Part shown: positions 32,301 to 44,118 of the stretch, in pieces | How positions within the stretch are numbered: position 1 is the first letter of the stretch | Layout: every line of letters starts with the position of its first letter | Assembly: GCA_017165825.1 (NCBI GenBank) | Contig: CM029379.1 | Span: 22,793,983-22,857,982, forward strand | Length of the DNA stretch: 64,000 bases | Direction of reading: 5' to 3' | From: Hepsetus odoe | Taxonomy: Eukaryota > Chordata > Actinopteri > Characiformes > Hepsetidae | Made by a program: the position numbers and the translations under genes | The notes under the pieces: model-generated | Told to the model about the DNA's origin: nothing | What the model saw: the letters and a program-made list of their open reading frames with translations, nothing else | Databases searched by the model: none

Positions 32301-33625
32301 AGAATATTTTGCTTACGGTTCCACATCTGGCAACTGAGGCCAACGTGGGGAAGCTGTTTCTGAAATGAACATTGTATTGAATCTGTGAAGGAATTATTCA
32401 TCCAAGTGTAAAAGTCCAGGTGCACCACTACCTTTAATAGTTTCTCTGTTCGTTTGTTTGTTTTTTTGCACATTCCTTTGCTCTCTCTTGTTTGCTCACT
32501 CTCCATCAATGGATGATAAGCTTTTAAACCCTCTGGTGCAAAACAAGTAGTTTAATCTCTGGTCATTTTTATTGCATGGGCGAATTGCTTTCCGGGCCCT
32601 AATGAGTCTCTGTGGTAATAAATGATAAATTGATAGATATGTCACTGCCTGAAACTCACATTATTAGACAACCTAAGTAAATCTTAAATCTTGTGTTCTG
32701 TAAAAGAAATAAAGGAATATCTGAAAACAGTTGTGCCCCTCCCAGATTTCTTATGAAAAAAACAAAACAGAAATAAACCCAGCAGTAGTATACCACTTTT
32801 TCTATGGTCAGGGTTTTGTTCTTAAATGATGAAGTCTTAAAACACCAAAGGCTGATCGATCTGGTATGTCTCCTGCCCAGATGGAGATAGAAAACAGGTC
32901 CCAGAACAAATAAAAAAGTGTTTTAAAAAGGTGCACCATATGGTACGGCTCAGCGTTTCCTCAAAACAGATCCTACAGCCGCTGGTAGTGTTATCTCTCT
33001 TACCAGGCTTTTCTGCGGCCGGTCACAGCCAAACTTCTACGTAAAAGAAGTTCATTAATTGATACTCCAAGCCAGTGGTTTAGCTCAGCGTTACTGAGCT
33101 CTTTTGAGAACTGGACAGTTACCGCAGTAGTGATGTGATTAAAATATGTCAGTGTTGATTTTATAACACTTTGTGTTCCCTTGTGCCAGAGCAGGAGTTT
33201 AAATGTTTGCTGGGAATCGTGTGCTTTCGCAATATATATCAATCTTCAAATAGATCATCCCATGAATGCATTTAACCTATGAATGCATTGCCACTCATAG
33301 CTATTGGTTCCGGTCTAGGAGGTTCCAGATCCAGACCAAAAGTTTAAATTTTTCTACAGCCAAATAAATTATTAAAACTATTAAAACTCAAGCCTAATGG
33401 CTGTAGCGTTGGAAATTTGATCCCGCACCAGCATTAATACGCACAACTGCTGAGCATTCAAACTGGTTTTTCATTTCAGAACACCCACGAATGTTTTTGC
33501 TTTGCTCACAAAAGCTTTTCAGTACTTTCGCATTTTTCTAATTTTCTAATTTCATTTCATATAATTTTTAGTGAAACTGCCTTTTTTAAAATGGCTTTAT
33601 ATTTTGGGCTGAAGTATAAATGCAT
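32301..33625. other. Non-coding stretch
   Basis: Nothing recognised. The 80-codon minus frame at 33000-33242 has no family motif. Confidence 0.4.
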
Positions 33626-33831
33626 TATTATTATTATTATTGTTGTTGTTGTTGTTGTTGTTCATCTATCCATTTTCTGTGCAGCAGAACCAGGGTGTTA
33701 GGGGGCACTAAGCAATTTAGCACCTATTGTTACTCTCTGCCTTGCACCCTATGGGTGCTGGAACACTTTCAAGCATCCCAGTGCAACCCAGTACAGGGGC
33801 TCTAATAATGAAATAGTTATTGTTGTTGTTG

Positions 33832-33904
<73 letters not shown>

Positions 33905-33936
33905 CATGCATGCATGTGTGCGTGCATGTATGCATG
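33626..33936. repeat. Compound microsatellite region around a repeat fragment
   Basis: (ATT)n(GTT)n at 33626-33662 is followed by a repeat-like segment starting CATCTATCCATTTTCTGTGC (33664-33830). Then comes (GT)n at 33838-33900 and (TGCA)-rich purine-pyrimidine alternation to 33936. Confidence 0.8.
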
Positions 33937-35079
33937 CACTTTAGCAATCGTTCCTTTCCTGGAAAATTAACCAATCCCTTGACAATCATTTATTATCCCT
34001 CAAAGTCATGTATTATTTACCTGTCGTCAGCTAATGGTTAATGTAACTATGGCTGAATCCCAAGCTGCAAAGAACAACACTGAATATTTAGTAGAAAAAA
34101 GTTACTCCAACCACTGGAGTACGTAAAATATAAAAATGTGTTGTTTGGGACATATTCTATCTGTTCTGCTTGTTGAGACCAACGCATCAGTCCATCATGC
34201 AACTAATCAAATAATCATGCCAGAACAATCATGCCTTAACAGTTTTGTAAAGAGCTTATCAGTGATAAAAAAATTGCTGCAAAGATATTCTTTGCCCCCC
34301 CAGAGAGACAGATTTAATAGAATAAATCCAACATCTGCTTCTCTCATCTTTCTTTCTCGCTTGGGATTCTGAAGAAGAACAGTCAACACTGATTAATAAA
34401 TACAATTAAACAACCACTATCCATATTTTGACCAAAGCAAAACTAAAAATGTTCGGCAGTCAGTGTAGGGCTTTGTTGGTCGATCCTTCGCGATGTCATA
34501 TGTAAACCATGTTTAACAGGAGTTCACAGACTTTACTCTCAGCTTTGTGACACCGTGTTATCATGGATAGAGTCAGAAACAGCTAAACAAGAAAAAATTG
34601 CATACTGATCAAAAAATGAAATAAGCATTCATAGCTAGTGAAGAGTCTCAGTCTAACGGTGCTTAAAAATATTAGTTAATTATTAGCATTCAGTGCTTTG
34701 AGGGCTTTAAAATCTGTGGGTGTGGTATCAGAATCAGCATGCAACCCATGCTAATTTAGATGATTGTTTGGGACATAATATCACTGCAGTCAAACAACCA
34801 AATACCACTGATTAAAATCACTTTTTTTGATCACTTTTGCACAAATTGCTCTTTCCTAGTGCTTGATTTTCAGTCTGGACACGTTTCCCTTTGTTCAAAA
34901 TGTGCTCAGTTTTGACATGGCTTGAATGAGGGGAAAAGCTTAGACACTTGATGTGAAATCAATTGCATTTCATACTGCAACCCCACATTTATTTTAATAA
35001 TAGCTTATCGCAGACCATCACTTATACTGGATAGCCTGCACACACCCCATAGTGAGACTCTTCATTCAATGAAATCTTA
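33937..35079. other. Non-coding stretch
   Basis: AT-rich, nothing recognised. Confidence 0.4.
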
Positions 35080-35660
35080 ACCATCTGGTGTTGTCATTGT
35101 CTTTTCTGAGAATTGCAGAAAATGGCATTAGATTTTTAATCATCTCTTGTCTTTTTGCTGCTCTTGGCTTTCCACCAAAAAACAAACGGGGGCCAATCCA
35201 GCTCAGTCATCCTGTTAATGTCCATTCAGCGGCCAGTGGAAGATGTTCCTTTGCTGAGTGATTGTGATGCAGAGATTTAATGATGCTGTAAGTCTTTCCA
35301 GTCAGACGCACATAATGGGCTGGCATAATGGAGAATAATAAAAAACACGCTTATTTTTTTGATTTATGAAACATGAGATGCCATCTTAGTCCTTTGACAT
35401 GCTCTAAACCATTTACATAGCCTAACATGCCAGTGAATTGTCAGCTGAGATATCTTTAATGGAGAGGAAGGGTAACAAATGGCAGCCTGGGGCACATGGG
35501 ATATATGCACTGAGTCTGTTTATTAGAGTTTTCCAGTAATCATGGTCTTAGCCCATAACGGGGGGGTCAGCAAAGAGGCAGAGGAGGTTAATGCAGGCTC
35601 ATTCATAACCAGAAACCGAGAAACAGGCAGGCAAGGTCATACCTGGGAATATTATTAAAC
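35080..35660. promoter_or_regulatory. Candidate conserved non-coding element(s)
   Basis: Repeat-free segments around CGGGGGCCAATCCAGCTCAG, GATTTAATGATGC and ACGGGGGGGTCAGC. The basis is weak. Confidence 0.2.
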
Positions 35661-36159
35661 AGAAAGACAAAGCAACTAGGGCAGGCTTTAGAATCTGTTT
35701 AAAGCAATTGCACATTTATCCAATAGGGACTATTTAGAGAATGAAACAGAGAAGAAAGATATAGTCAAGTTGAAGTGAAATGATCAGGAAGAGCAGGGAG
35801 TAACTAAGAGTTTCAAAGTCATTTTTAGACTCTATCAATGTTTAGTTAAAAGACACTAGACAGAGCCAAGGAGCACAAAGACAAAAACAAAAAGCCTAGA
35901 AAAAGTGGAAGACAGAGCATGAATATAAATAAAGCTGTGGAAAAAATGCTACAGCAGAAATATAGTATACCCACTTAATAGAGTATACTAATTTCTCTCA
36001 CCCTGGCATACTGACATACCTGACATAAGGCCTATTGTATTTCTGTAGGGACAGGTTGTTTGAGGAAATGCACAGCACACGATTCATGTATCATTTTACC
36101 TGATCACTAGGCCACACGGTTCTACCATCCTCAGTCATTGAGGAATTCCTTGAGATTTT
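35661..36159. other. Non-coding stretch
   Basis: Nothing recognised. Confidence 0.4.
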
Positions 36160-36440
36160 ACCCCGTCTGCTCCTTCTATCCCAAGCAGTGGCTAATGAAG
36201 CGTAACTCTTTTATCAGTGGCAGGTTTTTAATATCAGAAGAGTAAAATTAAGTTGACCTCCCCATGAAGCTGCAGGACACGAGGCAAAAGCACACGCACA
36301 TCTCTTCTAATCTCTCTCTGTCTCTCCTCTTCACTCCTGCGTCTCTTTCAGAGAGATAAGACCTCCCTGGCGCTAACGCTAACGCTGAGGGCTAATGAGA
36401 GCCTTATCTGCGTCCCATATTAGATATTAACACCTCCTTT
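36160..36440. promoter_or_regulatory. Candidate conserved non-coding element
   Basis: It holds GTGGCTAATGAAGCG, a CGCTAACGCTAACGCT triplication (36371-36386) and GGGCTAATGAGAGCC. No repeat family or frame recognised. Confidence 0.3.
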
Positions 36441-37059
36441 AAAGAAAAGCATCCTGCAGAAAACTTCCCCCTCCAATTCCTCATTTTTTTACATTACACC
36501 AGTTCAAAGCAACTCTCAGGTATCTTTTACCCCTCTCTACCTCTTCCTTGTGCCTAGTCATCTGTAACCTCACTTAATGCTATGTATGATGTGTCTGTAA
36601 TGAAGAACAGGTCTATTAAAGATTCAGAAATCACAGAGGATGCTAAGGAACACCAAAAAATGCTTTTAATAAAATATCCAGGGTTTCTCATATTTCAAAA
36701 GTGGAGATAAAATTTAGGCAGATATGTTTGTAAAAAGCTCATCAACTTTAAGCTTATTATTCCTCAACTAATGACTTCTTTGTCACAGAAATGTAAAAGC
36801 TTGGAATAAAGCACCCAAACATACTTTTTTTTTTAGTTTATTTCTACAATGTGTAAATTTTTAGACAAAATACTAAAAAAGCGGTTCCTAAAATAAATTA
36901 ATTCATATACTAACATAATAAGGGAAATCATTATTTTCTTCTATCTTGTTTTATGTTCCTGGTAAGAAACGTTTGTATGTCAGTCCAAGCGTTTATCCCT
37001 CCATCTATCCATCCATCCATCTAATCTTGCCATTCATTCATTTATTCATTCATTCATTC
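36441..37059. other. AT-rich non-coding stretch
   Basis: A CATC/ATTC repeat lies at 37005-37062. Nothing else. Confidence 0.4.
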
Positions 37060-37325
37060 ACACAGTGTGATGAGAGTGTGATGATTTAAACGCCTCTTCT
37101 GTTCTTTTGCTGAATGCCAGTACAGTCGGTACAGTCGGTAGTTCACGGGAAGCATTATTGGACTATGGATTATTTTATGGATGGTACAGTAGGTGTAATT
37201 AGTCCTTGCTGTGTGGAGGCTCTGGTGCGTGTTATTGTCTCTGCTGCTGATTCCCTGTGGAGGACAACAGTGTTTGTGATCCGCACTATCAATAATGGAC
37301 AAACAGGGCTTCTCTGATATTAAAG
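37060..37325. promoter_or_regulatory. Candidate conserved non-coding element
   Basis: Overlapping open frames on both strands (about 67 and 91 codons) coincide with compositionally even sequence including a doubled TACAGTCGG and GGTGTAATTAGTCC. Neither frame matches a known protein, so I read it as non-coding. Confidence 0.25.
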
Positions 37326-37893
37326 ACATGAAGCAGACAAGAAGTCTTGGCTGGGTGTAAGGTGAAAATCTAAAGATGCTGTGTGAAATTGCTCTTTGTG
37401 TCAGAGGAATTCTGCTTATGGGGTAAACAGGTTGAAATGTAATGTTAAAAACTAATAGAAGTTAAAATGTAGCTAAAATAATAACTGTAGCATTTCTCCT
37501 TCAAAAGGTGGTTGCTATGAACTCTGCCACAGCTACTGCTTTTTCATACATGATTAACAAACACTGTGGATTTATGCTTCCAGCAGAAGAAATTGCACAA
37601 TCAAACATGCTAATGCTTCTTGCAGTGAATGGAAGCTAAGTATCCTCAATTAGCATGATGTCATTTAATTTAATACAATAATCTGTTGTCAAATAATATT
37701 TAAAAAAAGAATTTGGGATTTAATCTGAAGCAGACACTGTTATATGAACATTTTTTGACTGAATATTTCCTTTATAGTTGTTATTAAGTATTAGATTTAA
37801 GTTTATTGCAAATATAATGTAACTTTTTTCTGCATAATTATTTTATTATAACTTTATTCTGCATAAGCATTATATTGTGGCTTAATTTGAAAG
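37326..37893. other. AT-rich non-coding stretch
   Basis: Nothing recognised. Confidence 0.4.
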
Positions 37894-37904
37894 ATATTTC
37901 TTAT

Positions 37905-39912
37905 CATCATCTTCTTTAGGCTGCTCCCGTTTAGGGGTTGCCACAGCAGAGCATCAGTTTCCATTTCTTCTTGTCATCTGCATCTTCCTCTTTCATACCA
38001 ACCACCTGCATGTCCTCTCTCACCACATCCCTAAACCTCCTCTTTGGTCTTCCTCTTTTCCTCTTTCTTGGCAGCTCCATCTTCAGCATCCTCCTCTCAA
38101 TATAACCCTTGTCTCTCCTCTGGACAAATTAACGCTACCTTGCTTCTCTAACCTCTTCTCTAAAGACTCCTGTCTTTTCATCAGTGCCACTGTCTCCAAC
38201 TCGCACAACATAGCTGGTCTCACTACCATCGTGTAAACTCTCTGCCACATCCCCCGTTACTCAGTAACTGTTGATCCCAAGCATTTAAATTTCTCCATCT
38301 TAATAACCTCTACTCTTCCTAACCACTATGCTTTCCTTCCTTTCATTCAAACTCATGTATTCTGTCCTGGTCTTACTCACTTTCATTCCTCTCCTCTCTA
38401 GAGCATAACTCCATCTCTCCAGAGTCTGCTTAAGATGCTCCATACTTTTGCTGCTCCATTCTCCTGATGCAGAATACATTATCATCAGCAAATATCATCC
38501 ACGGAGACTCCTGTCTTACCTCATCCATCAACCTGTCCATTACTATTTGAAACAAGAATGGGTTCAGCGTTGATCCTTGATGTAATCCAACCTCTGCTGT
38601 AAATATATCCGTCACTCTTACTGCAGATCTCACCAGTGTCACACTGCCCTCATACATATACTGCACTACTAGTTCTCTGTAACACCGTTAACAACTAACA
38701 GTTACATAGTTCTCTGTAACACCTGACTTCCTCAATCAAAACCACAACTCCTCTCTGGGCACCCTGTTATATGCTTTCTCCAAGTCCACAAAGGCACAAT
38801 GCAACTCCTTTTACAACCATTTGGCCCCATCACCTCCTCATCACCTCTGCTCCCTTCACCAACATGTCATTAAAATCTGCACCAATCAGCACTCTCTCAC
38901 CCCTTGGCACGCTTTCTATTACTTCATTTAACTCACTCCAAAATTCTTCTTTCTCCTCCATCTCCCAACCAACTTATGGGGCATAAACACTAACAACAAT
39001 TATCATCACACCTTCAACTTCCATCTTTGAACTCATCACCCTATCTAACACCCTCTTCACCTCACACCTGGCCTTACTACCCTTCCATCTAGTCTCTCAC
39101 ACACAAAAAATCAACCTCACCTTCTCTTCATCATATCAGCTAATTCTACCTTTACCAGTCATGCTGCCAACATTCAAAGTTCCTACCCTCATTTCTACTC
39201 TCCTCCACTTGTGCCTTTGGACTCTTAAAAACCCACCAATAATACAAAACTCTTAAACCCACCACTTCACCCACCACTTCCTCCACTTTTCATTCTGTAT
39301 TTATTTATTTATCTCGTGTTGCACTCTTGCACTTTAAGTAACTTTAAGTTTTACAGTAACACCGCTCCACCACACTGCTACACCATAATGTGCCTGGGCT
39401 GCTTTGTTCCACAACACTGCAGCCTTCCACGGATGAATGTACTGTCTGTCGTGCCGTCTGTTGTTGTCTGTCTTGTCTGTCTTGTCTGCACTTGTTGCCC
39501 CGTGTTGTGTCTTATGTTGTCTTGTGTCTTGTGTTGTGTCTTGTCTTGTGTGTAGCACCAGGGTCCTGGAGGAACGTTATTTCGTTTCACTGTGTACTGT
39601 GTATATGGCTGAAATGACAATAAAATCCTACTTGACTTGACTTGACTTGACTTGGACATACCTTCCTCATCTACTTCTTCTACTTTGGCCAATAGTAGCT
39701 TAATTTACACCAGCACCCTGTAGCCTTAACCTGGGCCTTGACCTTTCTGGTATGGAAGTCAGCTTTGTTGTCCACATAGTGATTTGGCAAATGTTTTACA
39801 CCAGATTCCCTTCCTGACATAACCCTCCCCAATTATTCAGGCTTGGGACCGGCATGAAGAAATACAATGGCTTGTGCATCCCTAGTGGCTGGGTTAAAAA
39901 TATTTCATATAT
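37905..39912 (-). mobile_element. RTE-like LINE, copy 3, with nested insertion
   Basis: The 3' end is at about 37915 (GGCTGCTCCCGTTTAGGGGT on +). The minus strand encodes VGLHQGSTLNPFLFQIVMDR, MDEVRQESPWMIFADD and LERWSYALERRGMKVS, then endonuclease remnants to about 39280. After the insertion at 39290-39652 the 5' part resumes (39653-39890, ending GTGCATCCCTAGTGGCTGGG). ATATTTCTTAT occurs at both edges (37894-37904 and 39913-39923), a candidate 11-bp target duplication. Internal deletions and frameshifts make it non-functional. Confidence 0.85.
39290..39652 (+). mobile_element. LINE 3' tail nested in LINE copy 3
   Basis: The segment carries TGTCTGTCTTGTC-type repeats and ends TTTCACTGTGTACTG, then ATGACAATAAAATCC and (CTTGA)n. 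It matches the tail at 6308-6585 and interrupts the host LINE between its endonuclease and 5' part. The small frames on both strands here (CVVLCLV... types) are repeat artefacts. Confidence 0.75.
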
Positions 39913-39984
39913 ATATTTCTTATGTATATGAAGATCTCCAATAGATCTATTTAAAAAATCCATAAACATATAAAGTGAAAACCC

Positions 39985-40213
39985 TTGTCATGGCACAGCA
40001 CACATGAACCACAACGAAATTGGACCTCTGCATTTTACCCATGCACACTCAAACCCGTGCAGCAGTGGGCAGCTATTGAAAGCGCCCGGGGAGCAGTGAT
40101 GGGGACGGTACCTTGCTCAAGGGTACCTCAGGGCAACCTATTGGGAAGGGGTTTGAACCCCTGATCCTCCGATCATGCGGCTAACGCCCTAACCGCTAGG
40201 CCACTGCTGCCCA
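39985..40213 (-). mobile_element. tRNA-derived SINE, family B
   Basis: Near-complete copy with GGCAGCAGTGGCCTAGCGGT (A-box region), GGGGTTTGAACCCC-type B box (complement of + 40149-40160) and the GAGGTACCCTTGAGCAAGGT body. It lies just beyond the 5' end of the LINE, in the same orientation. Confidence 0.9.
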
Positions 40214-41409
40214 TATTAATAACATTGTATATATTCATCTGTAGACAAAGTGCTTTACTTATGTAACTGACTGCGGGGGGAACTGTGTGTTTCAAATCCA
40301 CAAACAGATCACAAGCAAAAATGGGTGAAATCTTAGTAATGACAATGTGTTACTGTAAGTCATAATTTGTTCTGTGGTTGTGTGACGGCATTAAAACGTC
40401 TTTAGTTTGTATAAAATGCGCTCTGACTATCAGGCTGATCTTCAGTAAACAGCTGGTGTCTCTGCAGTGCCTGAACAGGCTAAAGAGTGATGAATTATCA
40501 AAAGGTTGTTAGCGACTGGGCCTACAAGTTAATTATTCTTAGAAAGTAATTAATCCTTGACTGTAGATTGTAGAGCTTTTTTTCTTAGGTGCGTGTGTGT
40601 GTGTCTGTGAGCGTGTGTGTGTGTGTGCGTGGGGGGGGGGGGGACAGTGTGTTTGGGTGAAGAAAGCCAATGATGTGGAATCCTTATCATCGCTCATGGC
40701 ATCTCATGTCAGATTGTGTTGGCAGCAGGGGAAAAAGAGTAAAAGATGAAATATTAACTGAAAATATGGCTGGGAGAGATGGAAAATAAATGGGTTTGGC
40801 ATGGCAGGGGCGAAGAGATTTTGGGAGATTTATCATGTGTGGATTGAAAACGATGGAAGTAGCTGAAAAAAGAAAAACAAAAAATTAAAGCATCAGAAAC
40901 AGCCCAGAGGGAGGTGAGACTGTTTATGCAGAAAGTATGTTTGTGTTTACTTTGGCCAGGTTTTGATTGATTAATGAGTATCTCACCTTTGAATCCTTGT
41001 CGTTTTGTGGCAGCTATTTCTCACGGCTGTCACACACTTGTGAGATTCTGTAGCTTTTCTTGTAAAAGCACGGGAGACCCTGTACTTTCACACTGGAATA
41101 GGCTAACGTCTGTGTTACAGCAAGACAGAGCTTGAACATGGCTGCAAGAACTGTCATTTTAAATCCAGTCTAAGTATTCGATATTTTATACAATAGATTT
41201 TCAAGATTTTTAAACAAATTTTATAAAAATAATTCCACTTTTTAAGATGTTTTAACTCAGTTTAAACCATTTGATCTATTTCTTTCCCCATCTGTGGATT
41301 TCATTGTTAAAAAATAGTGCTCATCATCAACCAAATTGATACAAATGATGGATCACTGACAGTAAGCCAACATATCTACAAAAAATAACCTGAATGCTGT
41401 GTTTGTGAT

Positions 41410-41411
<2 letters not shown>
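40214..41411. other. Non-coding stretch
   Basis: Imperfect GT run at 40591-40631 followed by a 13-bp G run (40632-40644). A block at 40660-41110 looks single copy. No gene. Confidence 0.4.

Positions 41412-41450
<39 letters not shown>
41412..41450. repeat. (GT)n microsatellite
   Basis: Uninterrupted GT for about 33 bp, then GTATGTGT. Confidence 0.95.
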
Positions 41451-41536
41451 TGGAATTTGTGACTGTATTGTGTATGTGTGAGCTGTCTCTGGGGAGGGGC
41501 ACAGGCTAGCAGGGGAAGAACAGATTGGACAAAATA

Positions 41537-41701
41537 AGTGAAAGTGACTATTTGTCATTGTGAAACAAAGCACACAGTGAAACACAAGTACAGAAGTGCA
41601 GTGGGCAGTCATATCCAATGCCCGGGGAGCAGTGATGTAGATGGTACCTTGCTCAAGGGTACTTCAGGGCAACCTACTGGTCCAGGAATCAAACCCATGA
41701 A
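41537..41701 (-). mobile_element. SINE family B, truncated in the head
   Basis: Tail and body are present (AAAGTGACTATTTGTCATTG to CTACTGGTCCAGG on +). It stops within the B-box region, so the tRNA-like head is missing. Confidence 0.8.
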
Positions 41702-42490
41702 ATATTGTTTGTCCAGTTTAACAAAAATATGTCAGAAATGTGGTGGATCTGAGAAACATGGTCAGAGGGCCCAGGAGATGTAAGAAAAATAAAATGTATA
41801 TTGGTGGCTGAACTATGCCAACCCAGATGGCCTCTTTCCACTTGTAATGCCTGGACCGGGTAATACACAGAAGTCCATGAACACATCCTTAGTGTTCAGA
41901 GATTCCTTTGTGTAAATAGCATTTGATATATACAAAGCCACAGGTTTGTCATTGCCAGTTTATCCTACCACATCACACTCACACCATCTAGACCATTTAT
42001 ACCCCACCACTGTTTGAGTTTATTCAGGCCCAGCGCCACTGGGGAGCAAGTCAGGTTCACCTTTATTATCCATGTAGAAAATTCAGAAGGTGCAAAAACA
42101 TAAGCAAACATACTCACTCCATCCACTGTTAAACATGTCATTATCACTTGGGTTAACAATTATTGAAGGTTAATGTTCAAAAGGTTGCTTGCTATTTGTA
42201 GTATTTCATGACAATTAAACAAACATTAAACAAGAATACTAGAATTTTGAGCTAATTCACTGTTTGAGTGCAGACCTGACACCTATATAGACTTATATTG
42301 AGCTCAGAAGTTAGCTTAGAAGAGGAGGTTAGAAATCACAAGGCTACCAGGCATCTACATAAACCTTTGTATGACAGTTTTCATAAACCTACAAGGACAT
42401 TTATAAAGGCTACCTAGTTTTAATTGTTATCACACTATCTGAGGTGAAACTTAAAATGAAAAAATTGATTGAAAACTAAAAAGAAATACA
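41702..42490. other. Non-coding stretch
   Basis: Nothing recognised. Confidence 0.4.
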
Positions 42491-43026
42491 TAGTACTGTG
42501 CAAAAGTTTTACGCAGGTGTGGAAAAAATGCTGTAAACAAAGAATGCTTTCAGAAATATAAATAATGATTGTTTATTTTTATCAATTTACGAAATGCAAA
42601 ATGAGCGAAAAATCTAAATCAAATCAATATTTGGTGTTACTACCTTTTGCCTTCAAACCAGCAGCAGTTCTTATGGCCCCTACAGACCCCTGATCTCAAT
42701 ATCATCGAGTGTGTCAGGGATTACATGAAGAGACAGAAAGATGTGAGGAAACCTACATCCACAGAAGATCTGTGGTAAGTTCTCCAAGATGTTTGGAACA
42801 ACCTACCAACTGAGTTCCTTCAAAAACTGTGTGCAAGTGTACCTAGAAGAATTGATGCTGTTTTGAAGGCAAAGGGTGGTCACACCAAATATTGATTTGA
42901 TTTAGATTTCTCTTTTGTTTCATAAACATGATTGATGAAATAAATGATTAACACTTCCATTTTTGAAAGCATTCTTTGTTTATAGCATTTTTTCACACCT
43001 GCCTAAGACTTTTGCACAATACTATA
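42491..43026 (+). mobile_element. Internally deleted Tc1-type transposon
   Basis: Terminal inverted repeats of at least 80 bp start AGTACTGTGCAAAAGTTTTA and end AAGACTTTTGCACAATACTA, bordered by TA. Between them about 230 bp of + strand coding remnant includes WPLQTPDLNIIECVRDYMKR (third catalytic acidic region of the DDE domain) and ends PRRIDAVLKAKGGHTKY. The N-terminal two thirds are missing and there is a stop inside, so it is non-autonomous. Confidence 0.85.

Positions 43027-43083
<57 letters not shown>
43027..43083. repeat. (TA)n microsatellite
   Basis: TA array between two DNA transposons; the first units are part of the TA target of the element on the left. Confidence 0.95.
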
Positions 43084-43085
<2 letters not shown>

Positions 43086-43643
43086 TGTATTTTCTTGCGT
43101 ATAAGTTGCACAAATTAGTACCAAAATCCACTATAAAAATGGGGGTGCAACCTATGCATGGGGAATTAACCTGCGATTTATACACAGGAAATATCTTCAG
43201 TCATTGATACTTCCACATAGAAACCAGTAAAAGTTCACATTTCCAGGCAATTATCCTCTAAATTATTACTGAATACACGTTTTTGGTGCTTTCCTATCAA
43301 GTAAAATACACAGTACTACATTTACCTGTAAAAATTTGAAAGTGTCATTCAACATGATCCACAAAAATTCTCTTTCATTTAATAAATTTCAATCCAGTAA
43401 ATTCACATGCTGCTGCCATTTTGAATACCTAAACCAGTAACAGTAATAACAACTCAATCACATTTGCAAAAATTTCATTTTACCCAAAGTTATGCTGATC
43501 ATGTAGATGATAGCATTTTTGCCTGCATATATTAAAATCTCAAATGTCAAGATATTACTCAAAAATTAATTTTGGACCAGATTTCAATGCCAAATCAGGG
43601 GTGTGACTAATACACAAGTGCGACATATACTCGAGTAAATACG

Positions 43644-43648
<5 letters not shown>
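43084..43648. mobile_element. MITE with TGTATTT..TTGCGTATAAG ends, TA-flanked
   Basis: The left end CTGTATTTTCTTGCGTATAA is the imperfect inverse of the right end ATACTCGAGTAAATACGG. Subterminal GTTGCAC and GTGCGAC motifs also correspond. It is bounded by TA arrays on both sides. About 560 bp, no coding sequence; a non-autonomous cut-and-paste transposon. Confidence 0.65.

Positions 43649-43719
<71 letters not shown>
43649..43719. repeat. (GT)n(TA)n compound microsatellite
   Basis: Short GTGTGTGT, then about 66 bp of TA. Confidence 0.95.
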
Positions 43720-43722
<3 letters not shown>

Positions 43723-44021
43723 ATTATTAGATATAGCCCATGAATTACTAACTACCAAAAACACCTAGAATTGGCAGCATCCATTATAGAGCAACAGTAG
43801 CCAAAGAAAGAAGAGGTTGGTGTCTTTTCATTATTGCATGCTTTTGGTGTATGTCTGTGTGACAGTGCTCTGGCATGACACTGCATCTCTCGGGTGGCTT
43901 GTTTTCTCTCAGGTCACCTGTGCAGTTGCAAAGTATGTTTCACAATAATCACCTGTCAGAATTTCATTTGCCCTATTCATTCTGACCTGCCAGAATGTGT
44001 TCATGCCAGTGTTTTATTTTC

Positions 44022-44023
<2 letters not shown>
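43720..44023. other. Non-coding stretch
   Basis: Nothing recognised. Confidence 0.4.
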
Positions 44024-44111
<88 letters not shown>

Positions 44112-44118
44112 TGTGTGT
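44024..44118. repeat. (GT)n microsatellite
   Basis: About 95 bp with one AT interruption; produces a Cys-Val repeat open frame that is not a gene. Confidence 0.95.

Noticed and set aside
37054..37329. Overlapping 91- and 67-codon frames on both strands
   Set aside because: No motif or codon bias visible; better read as a compositionally even non-coding block.
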